NCBI GenBank assembly: GCA_031550525.1
Contig: JAVBON010000003.1
Coordinates: forward strand, 1 to 64,000
Origin: WRHT01 sp031550525
Lineage (GTDB): Bacteria; Desulfobacterota; Desulfovibrionia; Desulfovibrionales; Desulfovibrionaceae
Length of the DNA stretch: 64,000 bases
Direction of reading: 5' to 3'
Within the stretch, counting starts at the first letter, position 1; every line of letters starts with the position of its first letter. A model generated the notes under the pieces. It did no database searches. It was given only the letters and a program-made list of their open reading frames with translations, and had not been told where the DNA came from. Below are positions 50,743-58,824 of the stretch, piece by piece. A program made the position numbers and the translations under genes.

Positions 50743-51801
50743 ATGCAGATTCCTCAGGTTAAAGCCGGCCTTGTAGGCGTAACCGGCTACACCGGCATGG
50801 AGCTGGCGCGCATTGCCGCCTCGCACCCGGCCATAAAGCTTGTGGCTGTTACCTCACGTGCCGAGGCCGGACGCCCGCTGCACGAAATATATCCATTTTT
50901 GCAGGGTTTTGAGCTGGGGGATTTGGTAATAAGCGACTCCAACCCCGATGAGCTCGCCAAAAAATGCGATGTGGTTTTTCTGGCCGTGCCGCACGGCACT
51001 GCCATGGAGATGACCGGCCAGTTGCGCGCGCGCGGCGTTAAGGTTATAGACCTTTCCGCCGATTTTCGCCTGCGTGACGCCGCCACTTACACCCAATGGT
51101 ACAAGGTGGAGCATCAGCAGCCCGCCTGTCTGGCTGAAGCGGTGTACGGGCTGCCAGAGCTTTATGCGGAGAGTATCCGCAAGGCCTCCCTTATAGCCAA
51201 CCCCGGCTGCTACCCCACAGCCAGCATATTGGGGCTGTATCCGGCCCTCAAGCACAAGCTGGTGGAAACCGGCGACATAGTCATAGACGCAAAATCTGGC
51301 ACTACCGGCGCTGGGCGCAAGCCTGGCGTGCCCACGCTGTTTTGCGAGGTGCAGGACAGTTTTCGCGCCTACGGCCTGCCGGGGCACCGCCACACGCCGG
51401 AGATTGAGCAGGAGCTTTCCGCCATTGCCGGCGAAGGCCTGATTATATCTTTCAACCCGCATCTGTTGCCCGTAAACCGTGGCATTCTGGCTACCATATA
51501 TACGCGCCTGGCTAAAAAAATAAGTCTGGAAGAAGCGCATGAAGTTTACACCAAAGCTTACGCGCCGCACAAATTCGTGCGGGTGTTGCCCCTGGGGCGG
51601 CTCCCCGAGCTGCGCAGCGTGCGCGGCACCATGTTCTGCGACATAAACCTGGTGCTTGACCCGCGCACCGGCAGGCTTATCATTATAAGCGCCATAGATA
51701 ACCTTTGCCGGGGCGCTTCCGGTCAGGCCATGGCCAACGCCAACCTCATGTTCGGCCTGCCGCTGGACGCCGGGCTTAACTTCGCGCCGCTTGCGCCTTA
51801 A
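50743..51801 (+). CDS. argC: N-acetyl-gamma-glutamyl-phosphate reductase
   Basis: 352 residues; third step of arginine biosynthesis, NADPH-dependent. GVTGYTGMELARIAASHP is the nucleotide-binding start, and the catalytic cysteine is in NPGCYPTASILGLYPAL; SGTTGAGRKP and GLPGHRHTPEIEQELS are also diagnostic. AAGGAG precedes the ATG. The other arg genes are not in the window. Confidence 0.97.
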   Translation: MQIPQVKAGLVGVTGYTGMELARIAASHPAIKLVAVTSRAEAGRPLHEIYPFLQGFELGDLVISDSNPDELAKKCDVVFLAVPHGTAMEMTGQLRARGVKVIDLSADFRLRDAATYTQWYKVEHQQPACLAEAVYGLPELYAESIRKASLIANPGCYPTASILGLYPALKHKLVETGDIVIDAKSGTTGAGRKPGVPTLFCEVQDSFRAYGLPGHRHTPEIEQELSAIAGEGLIISFNPHLLPVNRGILATIYTRLAKKISLEEAHEVYTKAYAPHKFVRVLPLGRLPELRSVRGTMFCDINLVLDPRTGRLIIISAIDNLCRGASGQAMANANLMFGLPLDAGLNFAPLAP

Positions 51802-51810
51802 AGGCATAGG

Positions 51811-51850
51811 GGCTAAAGCCAGATTTGCGAGATCTGGGGCGCTGACCTCG
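51811..51850 (-). repeat. Second intergenic repeat family, end fragment
   Basis: On the minus strand CAGCGCCCCAGATCTCGCAA followed by ATCTGGCTTTAG matches the 3' ends of the longer copies. The following sequence to about 51960 does not align convincingly. Confidence 0.55.
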
Positions 51851-52022
51851 CACGGGCCGAGCCTGCGGACCCTGCAAGGTGGCGTGAGCCCCATGGACCC
51901 CGCGATGGTGTTGATGGAGCTTGATGGCTGACTGCAAGTGTCGCCATTGGATTTGAATAGGCGGAGGCCTTCCGTTTAGACCTTTGCGGGTGAGGATCCG
52001 TACCGGTTTCATCACGCAATTT

Positions 52023-52049
52023 GAATAAGAATAGGGGTTATTCTTATTC
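52023..52049. terminator. Hairpin before the small conserved gene
   Basis: GAATAAGAATA (52023-52033) pairs perfectly with TATTCTTATTC (52039-52049), an 11-bp AT-rich stem followed by TGAATTTTT. It may end the argC transcript or act as an operator. The whole gap 51802-52116 contains no gene. Confidence 0.5.
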
Positions 52050-52116
52050 TGAATTTTTACTTACCCTGACGTTGTCTCTAATTCCGGCGGCGGCAGCAAA
52101 ATTATATGGAGCAAAT

Positions 52117-52398
52117 ATGGCCTCTACGGTTGAAGAACTCACCATAAATTATGAAGAAGACGGCGTGCTGATAGTAAAGGAACTGGACAAGGCCGTGCTT
52201 ACCAAAGGCACATGGGCCACGGTGGTGTTCCGCTACCAGCAGTGGGAAGCCCCCAAAAACGCCTATAGCGAAGACAGATACACAATCCGCCGCTACCGTA
52301 AGATGCAGGGCGAATACAGGGCGCAGTCCAAATTTAACATTTCCGGTAAAGAACAGGCCGGAAAGCTCATAGAAATTCTGCAAGAATGGATTAAGTAG
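52117..52398 (+). CDS. Small conserved hypothetical protein
   Basis: 93 residues from the ATG at 52117 (TGGAGC upstream). Sequence features: EDGVLIVKELDKAVLTKGTWATVVFRYQQWE, then KYRTIRRYRKMQGEY-like and ISGKEQAGKLIEILQEWI. I recognise it as a protein recurring in this bacterial group but know no function. No motif, signal peptide or membrane segment. A longer TTG frame from 52021 would run through the hairpin at 52023 and is rejected. Confidence 0.75.
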   Translation: MASTVEELTINYEEDGVLIVKELDKAVLTKGTWATVVFRYQQWEAPKNAYSEDRYTIRRYRKMQGEYRAQSKFNISGKEQAGKLIEILQEWIK

Positions 52399-52478
52399 CT
52401 GCCGGAATAGTGGCGCGGGTTCGGGCGCTGTCTGGCTTTGCCACCGTTATGGAGTTTTTGGCCTTTGCCCGCGCGGGC

Positions 52479-52540
52479 AAGGTTTTTATTCCGCACGCAT
52501 ACTTTTATGGTATGTGGTCAGAATAAAAACCTTTTTTTTT
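52479..52540 (+). terminator. Long terminator hairpin after the small gene
   Basis: AAGGTTTTTATTC (52479-52491) pairs with GAATAAAAACCTT (52521-52533), with more pairing inside (CATAC/GTATG), and is followed by a run of T to 52540. No gene lies between 52399 and 52667. Confidence 0.8.
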
Positions 52541-52667
52541 GGGGCAGGCTTAAAAGGGAAGTGGCAGCCACTACAGCGCATATAGGGGCGTGGGCAATGC
52601 TTGCGGTGCGGCAGGCCTGCGGGCATGCCGCCGTTTGCGGCGCGGACGCCCCAAGTTTTTGAAGCGC

Positions 52668-53585
52668 TCAGGCCAGCGCGTCCCAGACGTACTTTAAGGC
52701 CGTACCCAATATGATGAGGCTGAGCATCCATTTTATGGCGGCGGCGGATACGTATTTTTGCAGGCGCGAGCCGCAGTACATGCCCAGCGCTCCGCCAAGG
52801 CCGAACATAAGGCCGAGCAGCCAGTCAGGCGTTACCGAAAGCTCTGGAAAGAACGGCGCCAAAATTTCATAGAAGATCACGCCTGTGACCGATGTAAGAA
52901 ATGTGCCCATAAGGGTAGCGCCGCTTATGGTATGCACGGGCAGCCCGAACCACGAGACCAGAAAGGGCGCTATAATTGAACCGCCGCCTATGCCGTAGGC
53001 TCCGCCAATCATGCCGACCACAAGGCTCATGCAGAAAATGCCCCCGGTGGGGCAAGACTGCGCCTGCCCTTGGAAGCTGTACGTAATGCGGCGCAACGAA
53101 AACTCTTGCACCTGCACGGTAAAGTCAGGGTTTGGCGGAACATGGGTTTTTTCGCCGCGCTGTTTGAAGAGCAAATCCTTAAACAGCCGTGCGCCTATAA
53201 ATAGCAGCACGCAGGCCACAAAGGGCTTGAACAGCTTTGCATCCGGCATCCAGACAATACGGGCCAGAGCGCCCAGCAGAACGCCCGGCAGGGTGCCTGC
53301 CGCCACCGTTATGGTAAGCGGCCAGACCATGCGGCCTTCCCTGATATATCTGTATACTCCGCCGGGTATGGCTACAACGTTGTAAAACTGGTTGGTGGCG
53401 CTGAGGGAGGGGTTGGAGTAACCCAAGGCTGACATTTGAAAAGGCACCAGCATAAAAGCGCCGGAAACTCCGCCCATGGACGAGAAAACAGATATGGCAA
53501 AAGCCACCAGGGGCGGCACATAAAGCGGCACTTCAATGTCAGCCACGGGAAAGTACACGGGTGCTCCTTGAAGGTTGCGTTGCAT
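52668..53585 (-). CDS. TauE/SafE family anion exporter
   Basis: 305 residues with about eight hydrophobic segments in two halves; the repeated family motifs FSSMGGVSGAFMLVPFQM and GAYGIGGGSIIAPFLV are visible. Members export sulfite, sulfoacetate or related anions. A roughly 40-residue soluble loop (FKQRGEKTHVPPNPDFTVQV...) separates the halves. In a sulfur-metabolising anaerobe a sulfur oxyanion substrate is plausible but not shown. Confidence 0.88.
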   Translation of the reverse strand: MQRNLQGAPVYFPVADIEVPLYVPPLVAFAISVFSSMGGVSGAFMLVPFQMSALGYSNPSLSATNQFYNVVAIPGGVYRYIREGRMVWPLTITVAAGTLPGVLLGALARIVWMPDAKLFKPFVACVLLFIGARLFKDLLFKQRGEKTHVPPNPDFTVQVQEFSLRRITYSFQGQAQSCPTGGIFCMSLVVGMIGGAYGIGGGSIIAPFLVSWFGLPVHTISGATLMGTFLTSVTGVIFYEILAPFFPELSVTPDWLLGLMFGLGGALGMYCGSRLQKYVSAAAIKWMLSLIILGTALKYVWDALA

Positions 53586-53678
53586 GCGGAACTTGCCGGC
53601 AAGTTCTCTGCTTTAACCGGCGCTTTAAATTTGAACTCGTAAGTATTTAACACATTGCGGCGCTATAATGAATACCCC

Positions 53679-53830
53679 CAGGTGCTGTCTCTAAAAAGCG
53701 TCTTTTGCCCCTGTACTGCGTCAAGCGCCAATTTTTGTCCAGGGCTGTGCCATTAGAGTACTATCCCTGTTCTAAAATCGACGCTTTTCTTGCCAGGGAA
53801 CAAAATACGTCTTTTTAGAGACAGCCCCTG
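53679..53830 (+). repeat. 152-bp palindromic repeat, copy 8 (arm type D)
   Basis: Left arm CAGGTGCTGTCTCTAAAAAG and right complement CAGGGGCTGTCTCTAAAAAG pair nearly perfectly. Interior TACTGCGTCAAGCGCC and TTCTTGCCAGGGAACAAAA; apex near GTGCCATTAGAGTAC. Same arm type as copy 4 but opposite orientation. Genes on both sides are on the minus strand. Confidence 0.88.
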
Positions 53831-53927
53831 GCCAAGGCCTAAAGCTGGACAGGACCGCCGTTCCGTATTCTGGTGGAGTATTCTGGTTTTTTTCGCCGCC
53901 CGGCGGTCCGTCATTCCTTTAGGGCGT

Positions 53928-53952
53928 AAAAAAGGGGGCTGATGCCCCCTTT
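53928..53952 (-). terminator. Terminator of fabI
   Basis: On the minus strand AAAGGGGGC, loop ATCA, GCCCCCTTT then six or more U. It begins 22 bases after the fabI stop. Confidence 0.88.
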
Positions 53953-53973
53953 ACATCCGCAAAAGCTTTGGAA

Positions 53974-54753
53974 TTAATCCAGCGGAATTTGAATGCCGGA
54001 TATATTGTAGCCCGCGTCCACGAAAAGGGTTTCGCCGCTAACGCCGGAACTTAGGTCGGAGGCGAGGAAGAGGGCGGTGTTGCCAACTTCATCGATGGTT
54101 ACGTTTTTCTTGAGCGGGGTGTGCTTTTCGATGTGGTTGAGTATATGGCTGAAGCCGGAAATGCCGGAAGAAGCCAGTGTTTTGATGGGGCCGGCGCTTA
54201 TGGCGTTAACGCGTATGCCGCGCACGCCAAGGTCATAGGCAAGGTAACGCACGCCGGCCTGCAGGGCGGCCTTGGCCACGCCCATTACGTTGTAGTTGGC
54301 AATCCATTTATCCGCGCCATAATAGGTAAGGGTCATAACAGAGCCGTTATCATTGAGCATTGGCTCAAAGGCCTTGCACAGGGCGGGCAGGGAGTAGGCG
54401 GAAATATCCAGAGCCATGGCGTAACCCGCGCGGGTGGTATCAATAAAACGTCCGGTCAGGTCATTTTTATCCGCAAAAGCCACGGCATGCACCAATATGT
54501 CAAAATTGCCCCAGTTCTTTTTTACGGTAGCGGCTGCTGTTGCAATCTGCTCGTCGCTAGTAACGTCGCAGGGGAAGGTGAATTCGCCGCCCAATTCTTC
54601 CGACAGCGGCTCAACGCGTTTTTTTATGGCTTCGCCGGCCCACGAAAAGGCCATTTTAGCGCCGTGTTCTTTAAAGGATTTGGCAATGCCGTAGGCAATG
54701 CTGCGGTTGTTGGCCAGACCGAAAATGAGAGCTTTTTTACCTGCGAGTAACAT
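53974..54753 (-). CDS. fabI: Enoyl-[acyl-carrier-protein] reductase
   Basis: 259 residues, short-chain dehydrogenase family; last step of each fatty-acid elongation cycle. GLANNRSIAYGIAKSF is the NADH-binding N terminus, and the catalytic pair is Y156-like in TLTYYGADKWIANYNVMGVAKAAL (Tyr-x6-Lys spacing of FabI). The C-terminal SSDLSSGVSGETLFVDAGYNI is typical. GAGGGG precedes the ATG. Confidence 0.97.
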   Translation of the reverse strand: MLLAGKKALIFGLANNRSIAYGIAKSFKEHGAKMAFSWAGEAIKKRVEPLSEELGGEFTFPCDVTSDEQIATAAATVKKNWGNFDILVHAVAFADKNDLTGRFIDTTRAGYAMALDISAYSLPALCKAFEPMLNDNGSVMTLTYYGADKWIANYNVMGVAKAALQAGVRYLAYDLGVRGIRVNAISAGPIKTLASSGISGFSHILNHIEKHTPLKKNVTIDEVGNTALFLASDLSSGVSGETLFVDAGYNISGIQIPLD

Positions 54754-54970
54754 TCAATATACCCCTCTGTTTGCTTATTGCAGCCGTGGCACGGCTGTTA
54801 TCAAAAGCGGGAACGATTATACCCCCAAAGGTAAAACGGCCCGCGCCATTATATATTACAATAGAACAAAAAGCCTTATTACAAGCGTATCGCGCAGATT
54901 ACTCATAACCCTTGTTTTTATAAACGTTAAGTGCCAAGGGCTAAAAATTAGCACCCATACAGTCCTGCCA

Positions 54971-55065
54971 TCTATATAACTCTCCAGCCAAAAACTGTTG
55001 CGCTTTGGCGATACGGGCTACATACTCGCGGCTCTGGCTGGGTCCGGCGCTAAATAAATCTGCCC
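54971..55065 (+). repeat. Second intergenic repeat family, copy 3
   Basis: CTATATAACTCTCCAGCC, GCGCTTTGGCGATACGGGC, and GGCGCTAAATAAATCTGCC align with the copies at 44551 (plus) and 4834 (minus). It lies between fabI and purC, both on the minus strand. The rest of 54754-55088 shows only probable fabI promoter sequence. Confidence 0.7.
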
Positions 55066-55088
55066 TGGCCGCTATGTTTTTTTAGTTA

Positions 55089-55988
55089 TTACGGCAGATT
55101 CAGCGCTTCGCCGGTAATTATTTTATATGCTTCCTGATACTTTTTGGCTGTTTCGTCTATGACATTTTGCGGCAAGCGCGGAGCCGGCGGGGTTTTATCC
55201 CAGGGCTGGGCGCTCAGCCAGTCGCGCAAATACTGTTTGTCGAAGCTGGGCTGGCTTTTGCCCGGCTCATAGCCTTGCATGGGCCAGAAGCGCGAGGAGT
55301 CTGGAGTAAGCACCTCGTCAATCAGTATCAGTTCGCCATCCAGAAGTCCGAATTCAAATTTTGTATCGGCTATTATAATGCCGCGCTCTTCGGCGTATTC
55401 ACGGGCGTTGCTGAATAGCTCCAAAGACAGATCACGCGCTTTTACAAACAGTTCTTTGCCCAGCAGATTAATGGCCTGCTCGTGTGTTATGTTTTCGTCA
55501 TGCTGCCCCAGTTCCGCCTTGGTGGATGGGGTAAACAGCGGTTTTTCCAGCTTGGCGGATTCAGGCAGCCCGGCGGGAAGCTTCTGCCCGTCCACCGTGC
55601 CGCTATTTTTATATTCGGCCCAGCCGGAACCGGCCAGATGCCCGCGCACAATGCATTCTATTGGCAGGGGCCGCGCTTTGCGGGCCACTACGGAGCGGCC
55701 TTTTAAGGAAGCGGAGTAACGCTGCAAATCCTCCGGAAACTTTTCAAAATCTTCAGTAAAAATATGATTCTTGATGAGGCCTTTGAACCGCTTCATCCAG
55801 AACAGCGTAAGCTGGTTGAGCACAACGCCTTTGTATGGAATAGGCTCGTTCATGATCACATCAAAGGCGGACATGCGGTCAGTGGTGACAATGAGCAGGG
55901 TAGCGTCGTCAATTTCGAATATATCGCGCACTTTACCGCGTGAAAATAGGGGAAACTCAACTAAATCGACTTGAGTAACCACTTTCAT
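55089..55988 (-). CDS. purC: Phosphoribosylaminoimidazole-succinocarboxamide synthase
   Basis: 299 residues from the ATG at 55988, which has GGAGCTG upstream; the frame continues further upstream without family similarity. SAICAR synthase motifs: FSRGKVRDIFEIDDATLLIVTTDRMSAFDV, IPYKGVVLNQLTLFW, ECIVRGHLAGSGW and IADTKFEFGLLDGELILIDEVLTPDSSRFW. It is of the longer, yeast-like type. hisD lies upstream on the same strand, with 194 bases between. Confidence 0.97.
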   Translation of the reverse strand: MKVVTQVDLVEFPLFSRGKVRDIFEIDDATLLIVTTDRMSAFDVIMNEPIPYKGVVLNQLTLFWMKRFKGLIKNHIFTEDFEKFPEDLQRYSASLKGRSVVARKARPLPIECIVRGHLAGSGWAEYKNSGTVDGQKLPAGLPESAKLEKPLFTPSTKAELGQHDENITHEQAINLLGKELFVKARDLSLELFSNAREYAEERGIIIADTKFEFGLLDGELILIDEVLTPDSSRFWPMQGYEPGKSQPSFDKQYLRDWLSAQPWDKTPPAPRLPQNVIDETAKKYQEAYKIITGEALNLP

Positions 55989-56105
55989 AAAAAACAGCTC
56001 CAGTACATTTATTGTTGCGAATGCTATATAAAATCCGGCACTTGGGCAAGGTTTAATTATAATTCCCATACCACAAGCAGGCAACGCAAGGCTTGCCTGG
56101 GTGTA

Positions 56106-56127
56106 CCGGCCAAGCGCGGTTGGCCGG
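56106..56127. other. GC-rich hairpin between hisD and purC
   Basis: CCGGCCAA (56106-56113) pairs with TTGGCCGG (56120-56127). A second small inverted repeat AGGCAA/TTGCCT is next to it near 56081-56100. No U-run follows, so it may be a processing or pausing site rather than a terminator. Confidence 0.4.
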
Positions 56128-56182
56128 GGCATATGATCATAGCCGTGCTGTGCCCTAGCGCCTGAGCGGCTGCCGGTTGTTT

Positions 56183-57514
56183 TTATTTGCCGCTCTTTTT
56201 GTCTCTGGCTTCGGCCGAGCGGGCGTGGGCCTCCAGCCCCTCAAGGCGCGCCAGACGGGCCACGTGCTTGGCCGCATATTGCGCGAAAACGGGGCTGGAG
56301 CAAATTACGTTGCTGCGCGTCATAAAGGTTTGCACGCCAAGGCCGGAGGCAAAGCGGGCCGTGCCCATGGTGGGCAGCACATGGTTGGGGCCCGCGAAAT
56401 AATCGCCAAGCGCCTCAGCGGAATTGTGACCCAGAAAAATGGAACCGGCGGCGTGCAGATGCGGCAACAGCTCCATGGCGTGGTCGCACATAACCTCAAG
56501 GTGCTCCGGCGCTATTTCGTTTGCCAGCGCGCAGGCATCCTGCAAAGACGGCATGTAGACCACCGCCCCCCAGTTTTTAAGCGATTCCGCAGCCAGTTTG
56601 GCCCTGGGCAGTTCCGCGCACTGGCTTTTAAGCTCAGCGCACAAAGGGTTGATCAGGTCTTTATCGGTAATAAGACAAATGGAGCTGGCCAGAGGATCAT
56701 GCTCGGCCTGGCCCAGCATATCGGCGGCCAGAGTGGAGGGGCTTGCGGAACTGTCGGCAATAATGGCTATTTCGCTGGGGCCCGCGATCATATCTATGCC
56801 TACCTGACCTATGACTAAGCGCTTGGCTGTTGTTACCCAAAGGTTGCCCGGCCCGGCTATTACATCCACCGGTTTAAGCTCACCCGCCCCGTATACCAAC
56901 GCGCCTATGCCCCAGGCGCTGCCGCAGGCGTATACTTCCGATATGCCCAAAAGCGCGGCCGCTCCTAAAATAAACGGGTTTATGCTTCCGTCTGCCCGCG
57001 CTGGGGTAATTACGGCAATTTCCTTTACTCCGGCCACCATGGCCGGAACAGCCGTCATCAAAAGGCTGGAAATAAGCGGGGTTTCCCCACCCTTGCCGCC
57101 GGGCACGTACAGCCCGGCCCGGCGCACGGGGTTTACAACCTGCCCCAGTATGGTGCCGTCAGGGCGGTTGATAAACCAGGCCTTTTCCTTTTGTTCGCGA
57201 TGAAAGGAACGGATATTTTCCGCCGCCTCCAGAATAACCCCTACATCGGTACAGCAAAGCTCCTGCGCCGCTTTTTGGAGTGCCTCCTTGGATACGCGAA
57301 ACATTTGCGGGGTAAAGGAGGGTGAATCGAACTTGCGGTTATATTTTACCACGGCCTCAAGGCCGTTCTTTTTCACGTCGGCCAGAATGGCGCGCACTTT
57401 TTCTTCTATGCCGGAATCGCCGGAATCCAGACCCATGTCGCGGCGTTGGGCTAGCATGCCGCGCAAACGCCGCAGGTCTTCCTCGCGCGAGCCGTCAAGA
57501 ACTATACAAGGCAT
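56183..57514 (-). CDS. hisD: Histidinol dehydrogenase
   Basis: 443 residues; oxidises histidinol to histidine in two NAD-dependent steps with zinc. Family motifs: YVPGGKGGETPLISSLLMTAVPA, GAGELKPVDVIAGPGNLWVTTAKR, IDMIAGPSEIAIIAD, LGQAEHDP (zinc ligands Q and H), and NHVLPTMGTARFASGLGV. AAGGTG precedes the ATG. No other his genes are adjacent. Confidence 0.97.
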   Translation of the reverse strand: MPCIVLDGSREEDLRRLRGMLAQRRDMGLDSGDSGIEEKVRAILADVKKNGLEAVVKYNRKFDSPSFTPQMFRVSKEALQKAAQELCCTDVGVILEAAENIRSFHREQKEKAWFINRPDGTILGQVVNPVRRAGLYVPGGKGGETPLISSLLMTAVPAMVAGVKEIAVITPARADGSINPFILGAAALLGISEVYACGSAWGIGALVYGAGELKPVDVIAGPGNLWVTTAKRLVIGQVGIDMIAGPSEIAIIADSSASPSTLAADMLGQAEHDPLASSICLITDKDLINPLCAELKSQCAELPRAKLAAESLKNWGAVVYMPSLQDACALANEIAPEHLEVMCDHAMELLPHLHAAGSIFLGHNSAEALGDYFAGPNHVLPTMGTARFASGLGVQTFMTRSNVICSSPVFAQYAAKHVARLARLEGLEAHARSAEARDKKSGK

Positions 57515-57601
57515 TTTTGCACCTTTTTGATTACGGTTTGTAAAAAGTAAGACTAGCGCAAGAAAATGGAAAAGTCGATATTCCGCTGCCCGGCGCTTTG
57601 C

Positions 57602-57955
57602 TTATTCCAGCGGCAGATTATTCAGGCGCAGGAAAGAAAGCTTGTCCCAATAGCCTCTCTGAAAAATTATTACCCCATCTCGCACCTGAAAAAAACCGCA
57701 GCCGCGCAGGCCCGTGGGGTCGCGCCACTCCATTATGGCCCACTCGCCGTCTTCAAACATGTTTTCCACAATGCAGGTCATATTGGCGGTGCTGAACTCG
57801 CGCCGGAACATTTCGCGTATATTCTCGCGCCCGCGCACCGGATCGTTTGCTACCTGATGGTTTATGGCGTCCGGCGCGTACAGTGCGGCCATGGCGTTGT
57901 AATCGCCCGCATTAAACAGCTCCACGAATCTGGCAAGAACTTGTTTTGGCGTCAT
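57602..57955 (-). CDS. SnoaL-like (NTF2 fold) small protein
   Basis: 117 residues from the ATG at 57955 (GGAGC upstream); the frame upstream is part of a repeat element. A nuclear-transport-factor-2-like cone fold is indicated by VLARFVELFNAGDYNAMAALYAPDAINHQ, GRENIREMFRREFSTANMTC and ERGYWDKLSFLRL-like ends. Such proteins are small-molecule isomerases or binding proteins of polyketide or steroid type; no specific active site is recognised. A palindromic repeat starts 15 bases upstream of its start codon. Confidence 0.82.
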   Translation of the reverse strand: MTPKQVLARFVELFNAGDYNAMAALYAPDAINHQVANDPVRGRENIREMFRREFSTANMTCIVENMFEDGEWAIMEWRDPTGLRGCGFFQVRDGVIIFQRGYWDKLSFLRLNNLPLE

Positions 57956-57969
57956 ATTTGCTCCTGTAT

Positions 57970-58153
57970 CAGAGGGGGTTAACTCAACGGTTTTTTGCCC
58001 TCCAGGTTGTGTCGACATTCAGGTGTTTTTTCCCTCTGTCTGCGTCAGCAAGGCTTTGCCCCTCAGTTGAATATCGCAAGAGTATACTCTTGCGGTTCAA
58101 AGCCTTGCTTCCTTGCCAGAGGGTAAAAAGACCGTTGTGTCAATACTGCCCTG
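57970..58153 (+). repeat. Palindromic repeat, copy 9 (type C with a nested type B arm)
   Basis: Outer left arm CAGAGGGGGTTAACTCAACG (from 57970) and outer right arm (complement CAGGGCAGTATTGACACAAC, ending 58153) are both type C and pair in GTTRAC..CAACGG. Between 58003 and about 58036 an additional type B left arm CAGGTTGTGTCGACATTCAG is inserted before the common interior CTGTCTGCGTCAGCAAGG. Measured from the B arm, the unit is 151 bp. Confidence 0.8.
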
Positions 58154-58170
58154 GGCGGAAGGGTTTTTAT

Positions 58171-58809
58171 TCATGCTTGGCGGGTGGAAGGCCTTTCATT
58201 AATGCTTAGCGGGCGGCAGACAAAACCTGTTGCTCCGTCACGGCGCAGTTCCAGGCGGTTCAAAGCCGCGCAGTCTTGCGGGATGTCGCGCAGGCCGTTG
58301 GCAAGGCTGCCCGGCATGCCCAAATGATGCAGAATTACACGGTTTACAGATTGATGTGCCGCCAGCAGCACATAATCGTGCCGGATCATTTTGGGGTATA
58401 GGGCTTCAAAAGCCGGCAGCACCCGCGCCGCCAATGTGTTGAAACTCTCGCCTCCAGGCGGGGCGCAGGCGGCAAAGTCGTTGCCGCGCTGCTGCCATTC
58501 CTGCGGGTATAGTCGCATTACTTCGGCTTTGGGCATGTTCTCCCATACGCCCAGCGATATTTCACGTAACTCCGGCACAACTGCCGGGGCAGGGGCGGCT
58601 GATTGAGCGGCCGCTATAATTTCCGCGCTTTCACGCGCCCTGCGCAGCGGGCTGCAAAACAGCAGGCCTATGGGCAGGGCGGCCAGAGCAGAGCCCCAGG
58701 CGCGCATTTCGGCCCGGCCCGCATCGGTTAGGGCAAAATCGCGGGCTCCAGCCATAATTCCGGCTGGCGCCGCCTGGCCGTGGCGTAGCAGTAGTATGTT
58801 ACTCATCAT
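58171..58809 (-). CDS. Histidine phosphatase family protein (phosphoglycerate-mutase-like)
   Basis: 212 residues with the phosphohistidine motif LLRHGQA at 7-13, the arginine in FCSPLRRARESAEI, the acidic residue region LREISLGVWENMPKAEV, and the second histidine in LLAAHQSVNRVIL. This is the small acid-phosphatase or mutase group that includes alpha-ribazole phosphatase (CobC). The real substrate is unclear. It lies between two palindromic repeats. Confidence 0.88.
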   Translation of the reverse strand: MMSNILLLRHGQAAPAGIMAGARDFALTDAGRAEMRAWGSALAALPIGLLFCSPLRRARESAEIIAAAQSAAPAPAVVPELREISLGVWENMPKAEVMRLYPQEWQQRGNDFAACAPPGGESFNTLAARVLPAFEALYPKMIRHDYVLLAAHQSVNRVILHHLGMPGSLANGLRDIPQDCAALNRLELRRDGATGFVCRPLSINERPSTRQA

Positions 58810-58824
58810 TTTGCCTGGTTTGTT

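Noticed and set aside
52021..52116. Longer TTG-initiated form of the small conserved protein
   Set aside because: It would read through a perfect hairpin and adds sequence without similarity; the ATG at 52117 has a ribosome-binding site.
54698..54979. 93-residue frame upstream of fabI
   Set aside because: Overlaps the fabI start on the opposite strand and the fabI promoter region; low complexity and no recognisable family.
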